Shown here piece after piece: positions 7,054 to 14,960 of a stretch of 36,094 bases of DNA; position 1 is the stretch's first letter, and each line of letters starts with the position of its first letter. Position numbers and translations under genes: made by a program. The notes beneath the pieces were generated by a model that saw only the letters and a program-made list of their open reading frames with translations, ran no database searches and was not told the DNA's origin. The stretch comes from Bacteroidales bacterium UBA2287 (GTDB lineage Bacteria > Bacteroidota > Bacteroidia > Bacteroidales > Tenuifilaceae): NCBI GenBank assembly GCA_002345675.1, contig DDWL01000025.1, forward strand, positions 4,748-40,841, in the 5' to 3' direction.

Positions 7054-9948
7054 ATGTCATTCGACGTAAACTCAAAGAAAGGACTCACATTAAGTGAGGT
7101 TGAGAATAGCCGTGCAAAGCATGGCCGAAATGTGCTTACTCCTCCCAAAAAAGACCCGTGGTGGAAATTACTACTCCATAAATTCGACGATCCAATTATT
7201 CGGATTCTGCTAATAGCCGCTGTTTTTGCCCTGTTTGTAGGCTATTTCGAAGGGCATTACACCGAAGGGTTAGGAATAATAGCTGCTATTATGCTGGCAA
7301 CGCTAATGGCATTTATAAACGAGTTTAAAGCTAGCAAGGAGTTCGATGCTCTTAATGCGGTTAACGATGAAGCCCCTACAAAAGTTATTCGCAATGGTAA
7401 TGTTACTACTATTCCCATGAGCGAGGTTGTAGTGGGCGACATAGTTTTAATTGATACAGGCGACGAGGTGCCAGCCGATGGGACTATTTTAGAGGCAATT
7501 TCCCTCTCGGTTAACGAGTCGTCGTTAACGGGCGAACCCATTTCGTATAAGTCGCAAGTTGTAAATGATACGGATGAGCAATCGACTTTCCCCTCAAATA
7601 TGCTATACAGGGGCACTAAGGTTGCCGAAGGCAATGCAGTTTTCGAAGTAACTGCCGTTGGCGATACTACCGAAATTGGAAAAACAGCTCGAGAGGCATC
7701 AATTCAAGTTAACGATGCCACACCACTAGCCCTTCAACTCGAAAAACTTAGTAAGCTAATTGGGGTAGTTGGGTTTTCGATTGCTTTTGCAACTTTTTTA
7801 GTTTTACTCGTTACCGATTTGGCAAAAGGAGTTGTTGTTTTTGAGCAAAGTCATTGGTTTTGCCTTTTAGCATTCTTCATTCCAATTGTAATACTGAGCG
7901 TTAGGGTTTGGCTACCTATTTTACTTGACTTAATTCGACTTTTAGGAGTTAATAAAAAAGTATTTAAGTTTTTAGAAATCCCTTTTCGAAGTGCTTTTCC
8001 AAAGCTTTTAGTCTTTTCATTCTTGGTATTTGTTGTAATAAGTGCCGTAGCATACTATTTTGGAACAAATATTTTTACTGCATCCAGTTGGTTTAACCTA
8101 GCCATTGCCGAGCGGTTGCTATTATACTTTATGGTTGCCATTACGCTAATTGTTGTGGCTGTACCCGAAGGTCTTGCCATGAGCGTTACCCTTAGCCTTG
8201 CCTATAGTATGCGCAAAATGATGGCCACCAACAATCTTGTACGTAAAATGGTTGCAACCGAAACAATGGGTGCTGCAACTGTAATTTGCACCGACAAAAC
8301 AGGAACACTTACGCAGAATAGAATGCGGGTTATGGAAACCCATTTTTTTGCCGAAAAGAGTATCGCATTACAAAATCCTATTGCTTCGTTAGTTCGTAAG
8401 TCGTTTGCGGTTAATTCAAGAGCACACCTCGATTCTACAGAAAATGGATTAACCCCAGTTGGAAACCCTACCGATGCTTCTTTATTGCTTTACCTTGCGG
8501 AAAATGGGTTTAGCTATAGCGACATTAGAAACAATTTTGAACTAAAGTCGCAGGTTGCGTTTTCGTCGGAGTGGAAGTACATGGCGAGCGCAGGCTACTC
8601 GAATTCTTCGGGACGTTGGCTTGTGCTAGTAAAGGGTGCTCCCGAAATTATTATGTCGAAATGTTCAAGAGTTCTTGCTCCTCAGGGAGTTGTTAGCATT
8701 AGCGATTTTTCGGAAGATTATCGACTTCAACTTTCGGCAATGCAGGCAAAGGGAATGCGCACAATTGCATTTGCATATAACGAACTCGATGAACAAATAG
8801 CAAAGGGTGAGGATATAAAACCCTTTGTTGATAATTTAGTCCTTTTAGGTTTTGTAGGTATTGCCGATCCCGTTCGCACCGATGTTACGCAGGCTGTTTT
8901 AGAGTGTAAGCAGGCAGGCATTGAGGTTAAGGTAATTACAGGCGACACGCTAATAACTGTAACGGAAATTTGCAGGCAAATTGGGTTGCTTAATAATGAA
9001 ACGAACCACAAGAGCATAATATCGGGACCCGATTTTGCTATGCTTTCCGACGATGAGGCTTTGGCAATTATAAAAGAATTAAAAATAATTTACCGAGCTC
9101 GCCCAAGCGATAAGCTAAAACTTGTTCGATTGCTTCAGCTGCAAGGCGAAGTGGTAGCAGTTACAGGTGATGGAACGAACGATGCACCAGCACTTAACAA
9201 GGCAAATGTTGGCTTGGCAATGGGTACGGGAACGTCGGTGGCAAAGGACGCCAGCGACATTATTCTGCTCGACGACTCGTTTGCCAGTATTGTGAATGCT
9301 GTTCGCTGGGGCCGTTCGCTTTACCAAAATATACAGCGATTCCTATTCTTTCAGCTTACCATAAATGTTTTGGCATTAGCCATTGTGCTGTTTGGGCCAA
9401 TTATTGGCGTTACTTTTCCGCTTACGGTAATTCAAATGCTTTGGGTAAACCTAATTATGGACACTTTTGCAGCGCTAGCGCTAGCAACCGAACCACCTCA
9501 TCCCGAAGTTATGCTCGAAAAACCTCGAAAACCTAGCGATTTTATTTTAACCTCGCTTATTAAGCGAAATATTCTAGTAATGTCGATGCTGTTTTTTGCA
9601 GTTCTTGTTACCCTGCTTGTTTTTATGAAAAGTGATGGAGAACTTACTAAACACGATTTAACCATTTTCTTCAACGTTTTTGTACTGCTGCAGTTCTGGA
9701 ACCTTTTTAATGCAAGAGCACTAAACTCGTCGCATTCGCCATTTAAGGGGCTTTTCGAAAACAAAAGTTTTATTCTTATTGCAGTTGCAATTCTTGTGGG
9801 ACAAATAGCTATTGTTCAGCTTGGAGGAGCAGTTTTTAGAACAGTTCCATTGAGTTTGGTCGACTGGTTAATTCTTATCGTGCTTACTTCATCAGTTTTT
9901 TGGATTGGGGAATTATATAGAATGTTGAAATTGAAATGTATGAAATAA
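7054..9948 (+). CDS. calcium-translocating P-type ATPase, PMCA-type
   Basis: A 964-residue P2B-type cation ATPase of the inner membrane that exports Ca2+ using ATP. Visible elements: N-terminal cation-ATPase domain, actuator motif LTGEP (158-162), membrane helix 4 with VAVPEGLAMS, phosphorylation site CTDKTGTLT with Asp414, nucleotide-binding domain with KGAPE, hinge motif TGDGTNDAPA near 704-713, and a C-terminal transporter domain with WVNLIMDT. The PEGL form of helix 4 is typical of the PMCA-type group. Between helices 3 and 4 (about residues 267-330) there is an added hydrophobic segment (FFIPIVILSVRVWLPILL, then KLLVFSFLVFVVISAVAYYF), more than the bacterial homologues I remember carry. 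The upstream neighbour encodes a VTT protein and the downstream one a DUF6263 protein. Confidence 0.94.
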   Translation: MSFDVNSKKGLTLSEVENSRAKHGRNVLTPPKKDPWWKLLLHKFDDPIIRILLIAAVFALFVGYFEGHYTEGLGIIAAIMLATLMAFINEFKASKEFDALNAVNDEAPTKVIRNGNVTTIPMSEVVVGDIVLIDTGDEVPADGTILEAISLSVNESSLTGEPISYKSQVVNDTDEQSTFPSNMLYRGTKVAEGNAVFEVTAVGDTTEIGKTAREASIQVNDATPLALQLEKLSKLIGVVGFSIAFATFLVLLVTDLAKGVVVFEQSHWFCLLAFFIPIVILSVRVWLPILLDLIRLLGVNKKVFKFLEIPFRSAFPKLLVFSFLVFVVISAVAYYFGTNIFTASSWFNLAIAERLLLYFMVAITLIVVAVPEGLAMSVTLSLAYSMRKMMATNNLVRKMVATETMGAATVICTDKTGTLTQNRMRVMETHFFAEKSIALQNPIASLVRKSFAVNSRAHLDSTENGLTPVGNPTDASLLLYLAENGFSYSDIRNNFELKSQVAFSSEWKYMASAGYSNSSGRWLVLVKGAPEIIMSKCSRVLAPQGVVSISDFSEDYRLQLSAMQAKGMRTIAFAYNELDEQIAKGEDIKPFVDNLVLLGFVGIADPVRTDVTQAVLECKQAGIEVKVITGDTLITVTEICRQIGLLNNETNHKSIISGPDFAMLSDDEALAIIKELKIIYRARPSDKLKLVRLLQLQGEVVAVTGDGTNDAPALNKANVGLAMGTGTSVAKDASDIILLDDSFASIVNAVRWGRSLYQNIQRFLFFQLTINVLALAIVLFGPIIGVTFPLTVIQMLWVNLIMDTFAALALATEPPHPEVMLEKPRKPSDFILTSLIKRNILVMSMLFFAVLVTLLVFMKSDGELTKHDLTIFFNVFVLLQFWNLFNARALNSSHSPFKGLFENKSFILIAVAILVGQIAIVQLGGAVFRTVPLSLVDWLILIVLTSSVFWIGELYRMLKLKCMK

Positions 9949-9952
9949 TAAT

Positions 9953-9983
9953 TTTGAAAGTTTTCCATAAAATGCCACATTTG
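9953..9983 (+). promoter_or_regulatory. promoter of the DUF6263 gene
   Basis: TTTG (9953-9956), then 19 bases, then CACATTTG (9976-9983), one base from the TAnnTTTG consensus. It would start transcription near 9990, about 25 bases before the ATG. Confidence 0.5.
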
Positions 9984-10014
9984 TTTAACTATTAACCACC
10001 TAAAATAAATAATA

Positions 10015-10932
10015 ATGAAACGTTTTACACTTTTATTTGCAGTTCTTGTTGCTGCTTCATCAATTTATGCAAATACAGCAACATTAAGACTTAACCTTAA
10101 CAAAGGTGATGAAGCCAAGTATCGTACCGAGAACAACCAAACCATTACCCAAACGGTTCAAGGAACACAACAGGTTACCCTTCAGAAACAGGTTGTTGAT
10201 TATAAAATGGTTGTAACCGAAAAAGAGGCAAACGGTAATGTTTTAGCCAACATTACTTACACTCGTTTTTTCATATCGATGAATGCCAATGGGCAAGACT
10301 TTTCGTTCGACAGCGATGTTGATAAAACATCGCAAATTCCTACATTTAGCGGACTTGGGGCGATGGTAGGTAAAAGTTTTCAGGTTAAATACTCAACCCT
10401 AGGCGAAGTTGTTGAAGTAAGCGGAACCGAAGCTATGTTCGAAAACATTCTTAACGAGTTGTCGGCTGGTAACGAAGGCATGAAAGAACAAATGAAGGCA
10501 ATGCTTGCCGAGAGTTTTACAGGCGATGCCATGAAACAAATGATTGATGGCGGTGCCATTATATTTCCCGAAAAAGCAATTAATGTAAAAGACTCATGGA
10601 GCAGCAATAAAACCATGAAGAATCAGGTTGTGCTTAATGTTATGTCGACCTACAACGTAAAATCAATCGAAAACGGTTCGGCCAATATTACAGTTGCTTC
10701 AACAATTGCAACGCCTCCCGATTCTAAAATGAAAATGATGGGTACCGAAATGCAGTTTACCATGTTTGGTACTCAGGAAGGCAATACAATTGTCGATTTA
10801 AAAACGGGGCTAACCACCGAATCGAATGCGAAGCAAAACCTTAGCGGTAGCATTACTGCCAATATGGGAGGCCAAACACTTAATATACCTATGACTATTG
10901 TTTCGGAAGCTAAAACCGTAATAGTTAAGTAA
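10015..10932 (+). CDS. secreted DUF6263-family protein
   Basis: A 305-residue protein with a signal peptide at residues 1-19 (MKRFTLLFAVLVAASSIYA, cleaved before NTATL). The rest is beta-rich: it begins LRLNLNKGDEAKYRTENNQT and contains repeated strands of the type seen in DUF6263 proteins of Bacteroidota, whose function is unknown. No catalytic motif or lipobox was seen, so it is probably periplasmic. It has its own promoter upstream and faces the PagL-like gene across an imperfect inverted repeat that probably ends both transcripts. The family assignment is from recognition of the overall pattern and is not certain. Confidence 0.8.
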   Translation: MKRFTLLFAVLVAASSIYANTATLRLNLNKGDEAKYRTENNQTITQTVQGTQQVTLQKQVVDYKMVVTEKEANGNVLANITYTRFFISMNANGQDFSFDSDVDKTSQIPTFSGLGAMVGKSFQVKYSTLGEVVEVSGTEAMFENILNELSAGNEGMKEQMKAMLAESFTGDAMKQMIDGGAIIFPEKAINVKDSWSSNKTMKNQVVLNVMSTYNVKSIENGSANITVASTIATPPDSKMKMMGTEMQFTMFGTQEGNTIVDLKTGLTTESNAKQNLSGSITANMGGQTLNIPMTIVSEAKTVIVK

Positions 10933-10940
10933 CTATTTTC

Positions 10941-11002
10941 ACCACATAGACACAGTAGGACACATTAGTATTTCTATTGTGGTCTATTGTGTCTAATGTG
11001 GT
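10941..11002. terminator. imperfect inverted repeat between convergent genes
   Basis: The left arm begins ACCACATAGACACAGTAG and the right arm reads, on the minus strand, ACCACATTAGACACAATAG. The arms differ by a few bases and indels and can fold into a long hairpin. It lies between the stop codons of the DUF6263 gene and the PagL-like gene and probably acts as a bidirectional terminator. The sequence is also repeat-like in appearance. Confidence 0.55.
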
Positions 11003-12108
11003 TAATTGAGTCGAAAAACAATTCCAAGTTCAAAGTGGTCGGCAACGTTAAGGTGCGTTTTTAAGCCCAAATTTGCCGATAAATGTTGAGCAAGTTTATA
11101 TCGCAAGCCAATACGTTGGTATAAATAATTCCCTTCCCGAATCCTATTGTACGCATAAACGCCAAGGTGTCCAATAACCGAAAGCCTATCGAGTTTAAGT
11201 TCAATACAAGTTGCAGCCCCAATTTTCCCTAGTTCAACTCGATTATTGTAGTTTACACCTAATTCCGAAGCAATTTGGTGACTTGATCCATCGTAAAAGG
11301 CATCGATTGACCCACCAACGTTTGTGTAGCTAGTTAATGGGTAAAGTAGTTCGGTCGACAAGTAGTAAACTTCGTATTTTCTGCCTCCTGATTCCCTAAT
11401 CTCTTTTATAGCGGAGCCTACATGCAAATTTAAACTTCGTTTACTTGAAGTTTTCGAAAGACTTACCGATGAGTATTTTTGTTTGCTCGACTGCTTTTTA
11501 AACCTAAGCCCTGCTGATACCGAAGTTGAGTTTAAACCTGTATTCGGTTTTTGAAATGTTGCGTTTGAAACATGTATCATATTTAACCCAACAATAAAAT
11601 CGATATGGTTCGAAATTCGAAAAGTATTTTCAACTCCCAGTAATATTTGGGCATTAATATGAGTGCTTATGGCAATATTAGTAGGGTTTTTAGTTAAATT
11701 ATAAACTTTAGAAACGTAGTTTAGTCCGGGCGAAACCTTTAAACCTAAAGTGTATTTTGAAGTGCCTGCAATTGGAAATATAATGAAAGGATTAAAACCC
11801 ACCGAGTAACCTAAAATGCTGCTGTTTCCAAAGTCGTAAACACTTATTTCGCCACCAACAAGCGGGAATTTATAGGCTGAATGCCAATTTTTATATCCGC
11901 TAACTCTTTCACCAAAGCTAAAGCTGAGTCCTTTTAATGGTTTACTAACAATAGGAGCGAGGCGAGTATCGTGTGCCCAAATTTTCCCCATTTCGCCCGA
12001 AAGTTGAACAAATTGCAATTGAGTAGAATCGGAATTGGCACTAAGCTTTAATGTGCTTAATATGAGTGTTATGAGAAGTGAAAGAAATAAATTTTTCGCC
12101 TTATTCAT
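11002..12108 (-). CDS. PagL-like lipid A 3-O-deacylase (acyloxyacyl hydrolase family)
   Basis: A 368-residue outer-membrane protein counted from the ATG at 12108, chosen because a signal peptide (MNKAKNLFLSLLITLILSTL, cleaved near SANS) begins there; the open frame extends 25 codons upstream without signal character. The PagL catalytic signature appears as HVSNATFQKPNTGLNS, with His179 and Ser181 in this numbering. PagL removes the 3-O acyl chain of lipid A at the outer membrane. At roughly twice the length of Proteobacterial PagL, the protein has a second beta-rich half (after about 205) of unknown role; this size is usual for Bacteroidota members as far as I recall. The gene is transcribed alone and converges on the DUF6263 gene. 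Confidence 0.8.
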   Translation of the reverse strand: MNKAKNLFLSLLITLILSTLKLSANSDSTQLQFVQLSGEMGKIWAHDTRLAPIVSKPLKGLSFSFGERVSGYKNWHSAYKFPLVGGEISVYDFGNSSILGYSVGFNPFIIFPIAGTSKYTLGLKVSPGLNYVSKVYNLTKNPTNIAISTHINAQILLGVENTFRISNHIDFIVGLNMIHVSNATFQKPNTGLNSTSVSAGLRFKKQSSKQKYSSVSLSKTSSKRSLNLHVGSAIKEIRESGGRKYEVYYLSTELLYPLTSYTNVGGSIDAFYDGSSHQIASELGVNYNNRVELGKIGAATCIELKLDRLSVIGHLGVYAYNRIREGNYLYQRIGLRYKLAQHLSANLGLKTHLNVADHFELGIVFRLN

Positions 12109-12259
12109 TTTCTGTTTTTGCAGGTGAAGATAGCGGCTGCGGGTGTTTATTGTCTTGAAAATTGAAATGGTATCTATTTCCAAACTATAAAGATGCTATA
12201 AAAGTATGGAAATTCATATTCTGCTAAATGTGTGCATAATTTGCGCCATTTATTAGTGA

Positions 12260-12679
12260 CTAGCAAGTTAAAACTCTTAAATAATTTTCTGGCGTCATAA
12301 CCCCTAAAGAACTGTTTTTGAAGTCCTTTAAATTTCGCGTTAGTATTAGGTCGATGCTTCCATTGCTTTCAGCAGCGAAATTTTGTAATGCATCTTCAAA
12401 ATCTTTGAAATTCGAACTTAATGCTTGTTTAACTGAAGTTTTATCAATTACTAGCACTTCGGTAATTGAAATTAATAGTGATAACTTTTCAATTACCCTC
12501 TCATGAGTTGATGTTTTTCTTAACAAGTAGTATATGTTACTTAATATTACTGGTGTAATAAACCCTTTTATTACATTCGATTCACACAGCGATAATACTT
12601 CGGCAGAGTATTCAGAGTTAGGTTTTCTGTCAAAGAAGAAATCAAGAATTACATCAGTATCGATTAAAACGTTAGTCAT
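12260..12679 (-). CDS. PIN-domain toxin (VapC-like ribonuclease)
   Basis: A 139-residue PIN nuclease. It opens with MTNVLIDTDVILDFFFDR (acidic Asp7 and Asp9), has a mid helix with TPVILSNIYYLL, then DFEDALQNFAA (acidic Asp93, Glu95 and Asp96) and LTRNLKDF (Asn116, Asp119). These are the metal-binding residues of PIN domains, which typically cut tRNA or other RNA. Its ATG overlaps the 3' end of the antitoxin gene by 8 bases, so translation is coupled. All expected acidic positions appear intact, so the toxin is probably active. Nothing shows the RNA target. Confidence 0.9.
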   Translation of the reverse strand: MTNVLIDTDVILDFFFDRKPNSEYSAEVLSLCESNVIKGFITPVILSNIYYLLRKTSTHERVIEKLSLLISITEVLVIDKTSVKQALSSNFKDFEDALQNFAAESNGSIDLILTRNLKDFKNSSLGVMTPENYLRVLTC

Positions 12680-12932
12680 TGTTATCGATGTATTTTTCAG
12701 TTAATCTTTTTGAAAGTTCTTTTTTGTAGTTTAAATTTTTAGGTGCTTTAAATGAGCCCTTTAGCGTTTTAACTATTGGTGTTAATTTAATGTCATTAAC
12801 CTCTTCTTCTTTTGTAATTATTTTCAAGTAATTTTCAATTATACTTGATAAACTCCGTCCCTTTTCGTTAGCATATTTTTTTGCTTTTTCTATAATGCTC
12901 TGCTCAATTGTCAAGGTCAGTTTTGTATTCAT
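12672..12932 (-). CDS. DUF6364-type antitoxin
   Basis: An 86-residue protein beginning MNTKLTLTIEQSIIEKAKKY, followed by ANEKGRSLSSIIENYL. This is a ribbon-helix-helix DNA-binding N-terminus (residues 1-40), as in DUF6364 antitoxins of Bacteroidota. The C-terminal half (GSFKAPKNLNYKKELSKRLTEKYI) is lysine-rich and probably wraps the PIN toxin. It is the first gene of the pair, overlaps the toxin gene by 8 bases, and is expected to repress its own promoter (12958-12988); this repression is inferred from the family. Confidence 0.88.
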   Translation of the reverse strand: MNTKLTLTIEQSIIEKAKKYANEKGRSLSSIIENYLKIITKEEEVNDIKLTPIVKTLKGSFKAPKNLNYKKELSKRLTEKYIDNND

Positions 12933-13363
12933 AGCAAATAAATTTTAATGTTCATTGCAAATATACAACAAATTAAAGACACGTGCAATTTATGTGTATT
13001 ATATACGTATGAAGTTTTTGCAATTAAACATAAAAAGCGGATACAAAACTGTAACTGCTTTTTTAGGTATTGAATTGGAAAGGATTTACTTGAAAATTAC
13101 TTTTATGTTTTGTTCTCTCTTCGTGGTACGTGTTTAGCCTAATGCTGTATTTTGTACATAATTTTTGCTCCCAGTTTTCAGTAATTATAGTTATTTTTAC
13201 AACTTTAAAGAAATAAGCCGAAATATGCCAGTTGATTTTAAATAGAAAGGGACATGGCTATAACCAATCTTTTCAATCAATTTTTGACTTGCATTCTTTA
13301 GGGAGACTAAAGCCCGGGGTTATAAAACAAACAGATTTTAAACGAACTTTAATATTAAGCACA
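12933..13363. other. divergent intergenic region, toxin-antitoxin and arginine deiminase genes
   Basis: About 430 bases with no convincing gene. The left end holds the minus-strand toxin-antitoxin promoter. The right end is open in the arginine deiminase frame from 13232, but that part looks non-conserved, so it is treated as leader. No plus-strand promoter with both boxes was recognised. Confidence 0.5.
12958..12988 (-). promoter_or_regulatory. promoter of the toxin-antitoxin pair
   Basis: On the minus strand TATATTTG (12965-12958) matches TAnnTTTG. The sequence 19 bases upstream is TTGC (12988-12985), a partial -33 box. Transcription would start near 12951, about 19 bases before the antitoxin ATG. 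Confidence 0.5.
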
Positions 13364-14629
13364 ATGGAAAAGCGAATGCAAATAAATGTTGAAACCGAAA
13401 TAGGAACGTTAAATGGGGTAATTCTTCACTCGCCCGGTGCCGAGGTTGAAAATATGACCCCTAAGAATGCGCAACGTGCTCTATATAGCGACATTCTTAA
13501 CCTTTCGGTTGCCCGAAAGGAGTATTCGCAACTTTACGGGGTGCTTTCGAGGGTTTGCCAAACATACCAGGTTGGCGATTTGCTTGTCGATGTGCTCAGC
13601 AATCCAGTTGCCAAGGAGGAACTCATAAACGTTATTTGCAAGCACGAAAATGCCCTAAGCCTTCGTGACGAGTTAATGGGTGTTCCAACCCGCGAACTGG
13701 CGCGCCTTCTTGTCGAGGGCTTACCTCTTCATCGAAATTCGCTTACCAGCTTTTTAAGTCAGGAGCGCTTTTCGTTACCCCCTCTTTACAACTTTTACTT
13801 CACTCGCGATGCGGCTATTTCGGTTTACAACGAGGTGCTAATTGGTAAAATGGCCAATATGGTTCGCGATAGGGAATCGATAATCATGGAGGCCATTTTC
13901 AATAAATCTGGAAGATTCGAAACCTCCACCATTAACCCAATGCTTTTTAACGATAATAGCGAAATAACCATCGAGGGTGGCGACGTGCTAATTGCTCGCC
14001 ACGACATTATGCTTATTGGTAACAGCTGCCGCACAACAACAAAGGGGATTGATTTTATTATTAACAGACTTATTTCGAGTGGCGACAAGAGTAGGAGGTA
14101 TGTTCTTGTGCAGGAACTTCCTCATAAACCCGAGTCGTTCATCCACCTCGACATGGTTTTTACTTTCCTCAATGCCGACGAATGTATGGTTTTCGAGCCC
14201 ATTATTCTAAGCCCAAACCGTTTTCAAACCGTTCTAATTACCATCGATAATGGTAAGGTTCAGGAAATTAAAACTGTCGATAATATTTTGGTTGCCCTTC
14301 GTGACCTTGGTATGTCGCTTAAACCCATTATTTGTGGAGGTACCATTGACCCATGGACACAGGAGCGCGAACAGTGGCACAGCGGGGCTAACTTTTTTGC
14401 TTTTGGTCCAGGAAAGGTAATTGGTTACGCCCGAAACATTTACACAATGGAGGAGATGAACCGCAATGGCTACGAAATTATTAAAGCCAAAGATGTTATT
14501 GCAAACCGTATCGATCCACTTGCCTATAAAAAGTGTGTAGTAACAATCGACGGTAGCGAACTTCCCCGAGGTGGAGGAGGTGCTCGCTGTATGACCATGC
14601 CCGTAAACCGACAATCGGTTAGGTGGTAA
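13364..14629 (+). CDS. arcA: arginine deiminase
   Basis: A 421-residue amidinotransferase-fold enzyme that converts arginine to citrulline and ammonia. Motifs, numbered from Met at 13364: FTRD (146-149), EGGD (204-207), HLDMVFT with catalytic His261, and the nucleophile Cys409 in GGARCMTMP near the C-terminus. The start was chosen at MEKRMQINVETEIGTLNGV because the conserved first strand begins there; the open frame extends 44 codons upstream without conserved character, and Met at 13376 is another option. No ornithine carbamoyltransferase or carbamate kinase gene is near, so the role may be arginine catabolism without the full arc pathway. pruA in the same window is a possible functional partner in arginine and proline catabolism (inference). 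Confidence 0.9.
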   Translation: MEKRMQINVETEIGTLNGVILHSPGAEVENMTPKNAQRALYSDILNLSVARKEYSQLYGVLSRVCQTYQVGDLLVDVLSNPVAKEELINVICKHENALSLRDELMGVPTRELARLLVEGLPLHRNSLTSFLSQERFSLPPLYNFYFTRDAAISVYNEVLIGKMANMVRDRESIIMEAIFNKSGRFETSTINPMLFNDNSEITIEGGDVLIARHDIMLIGNSCRTTTKGIDFIINRLISSGDKSRRYVLVQELPHKPESFIHLDMVFTFLNADECMVFEPIILSPNRFQTVLITIDNGKVQEIKTVDNILVALRDLGMSLKPIICGGTIDPWTQEREQWHSGANFFAFGPGKVIGYARNIYTMEEMNRNGYEIIKAKDVIANRIDPLAYKKCVVTIDGSELPRGGGGARCMTMPVNRQSVRW

Positions 14630-14705
14630 TTTTTACACTTAGTAACTTCATTAAACATTTTTTCGTGTTCATTGTTAATAGAACAAACTAAAACATGTTT
14701 AAGGT

Positions 14706-14894
14706 ATGAATAAGAATGTTGGAACAACCGATAAGATTATTAGAATTGTAATTGGGCTAATAATAGCAGTAATTGGAGTAGTTTACCAGAGTTGGTGGGG
14801 ATTACTTGCAATAGTACCTTTTGCTACTGCTTTTATGAGTTTTTGTGGCTTTTATACAATTTTTGGCATTAGTACATGCCCAACTAAAAAATAA
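14706..14894 (+). CDS. YgaP-like (DUF2892) small membrane protein
   Basis: A 62-residue protein with the DUF2892 pattern: MNKNVGTTDKIIRIVIGLII, then two transmembrane helices (about 11-28 and 32-54) and a short tail containing CGFYTIFGISTCPTKK. The two cysteines (positions 47 and 58) are placed as in family members. DUF2892 domains occur alone or fused to rhodanese domains; their function is unclear. It lies 76 bases after arginine deiminase on the same strand and is closed by a strong terminator. Confidence 0.88.
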   Translation: MNKNVGTTDKIIRIVIGLIIAVIGVVYQSWWGLLAIVPFATAFMSFCGFYTIFGISTCPTKK

Positions 14895-14912
14895 CTTTGA
14901 ATTTTTTATTCA

Positions 14913-14948
14913 AAAAAAGCCTCGAAGCATTTACTCCGAGGCTTTTTT
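14913..14948. terminator. bidirectional terminator after the YgaP-like gene and sucC
   Basis: Perfect 12-base arms (AAAAAAGCCTCG and CGAGGCTTTTTT) with a 12-base loop. Both strands end in a T run. It separates the convergent YgaP-like and sucC genes. Confidence 0.9.
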
Positions 14949-14960
14949 GTATTTTATGGT

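Noticed and set aside
12955..13137. Plus-strand open frame of 60 codons upstream of arginine deiminase
   Set aside because: No ribosome-binding site or family pattern, and it overlaps the toxin-antitoxin promoter; treated as chance.
13232..13363. Forty-four extra N-terminal codons of arginine deiminase
   Set aside because: No conserved character; the family begins around the ATG at 13364.
14234..14614. Long minus-strand frame inside arginine deiminase
   Set aside because: Antisense to a strongly conserved region; the translated product has no recognisable domain.
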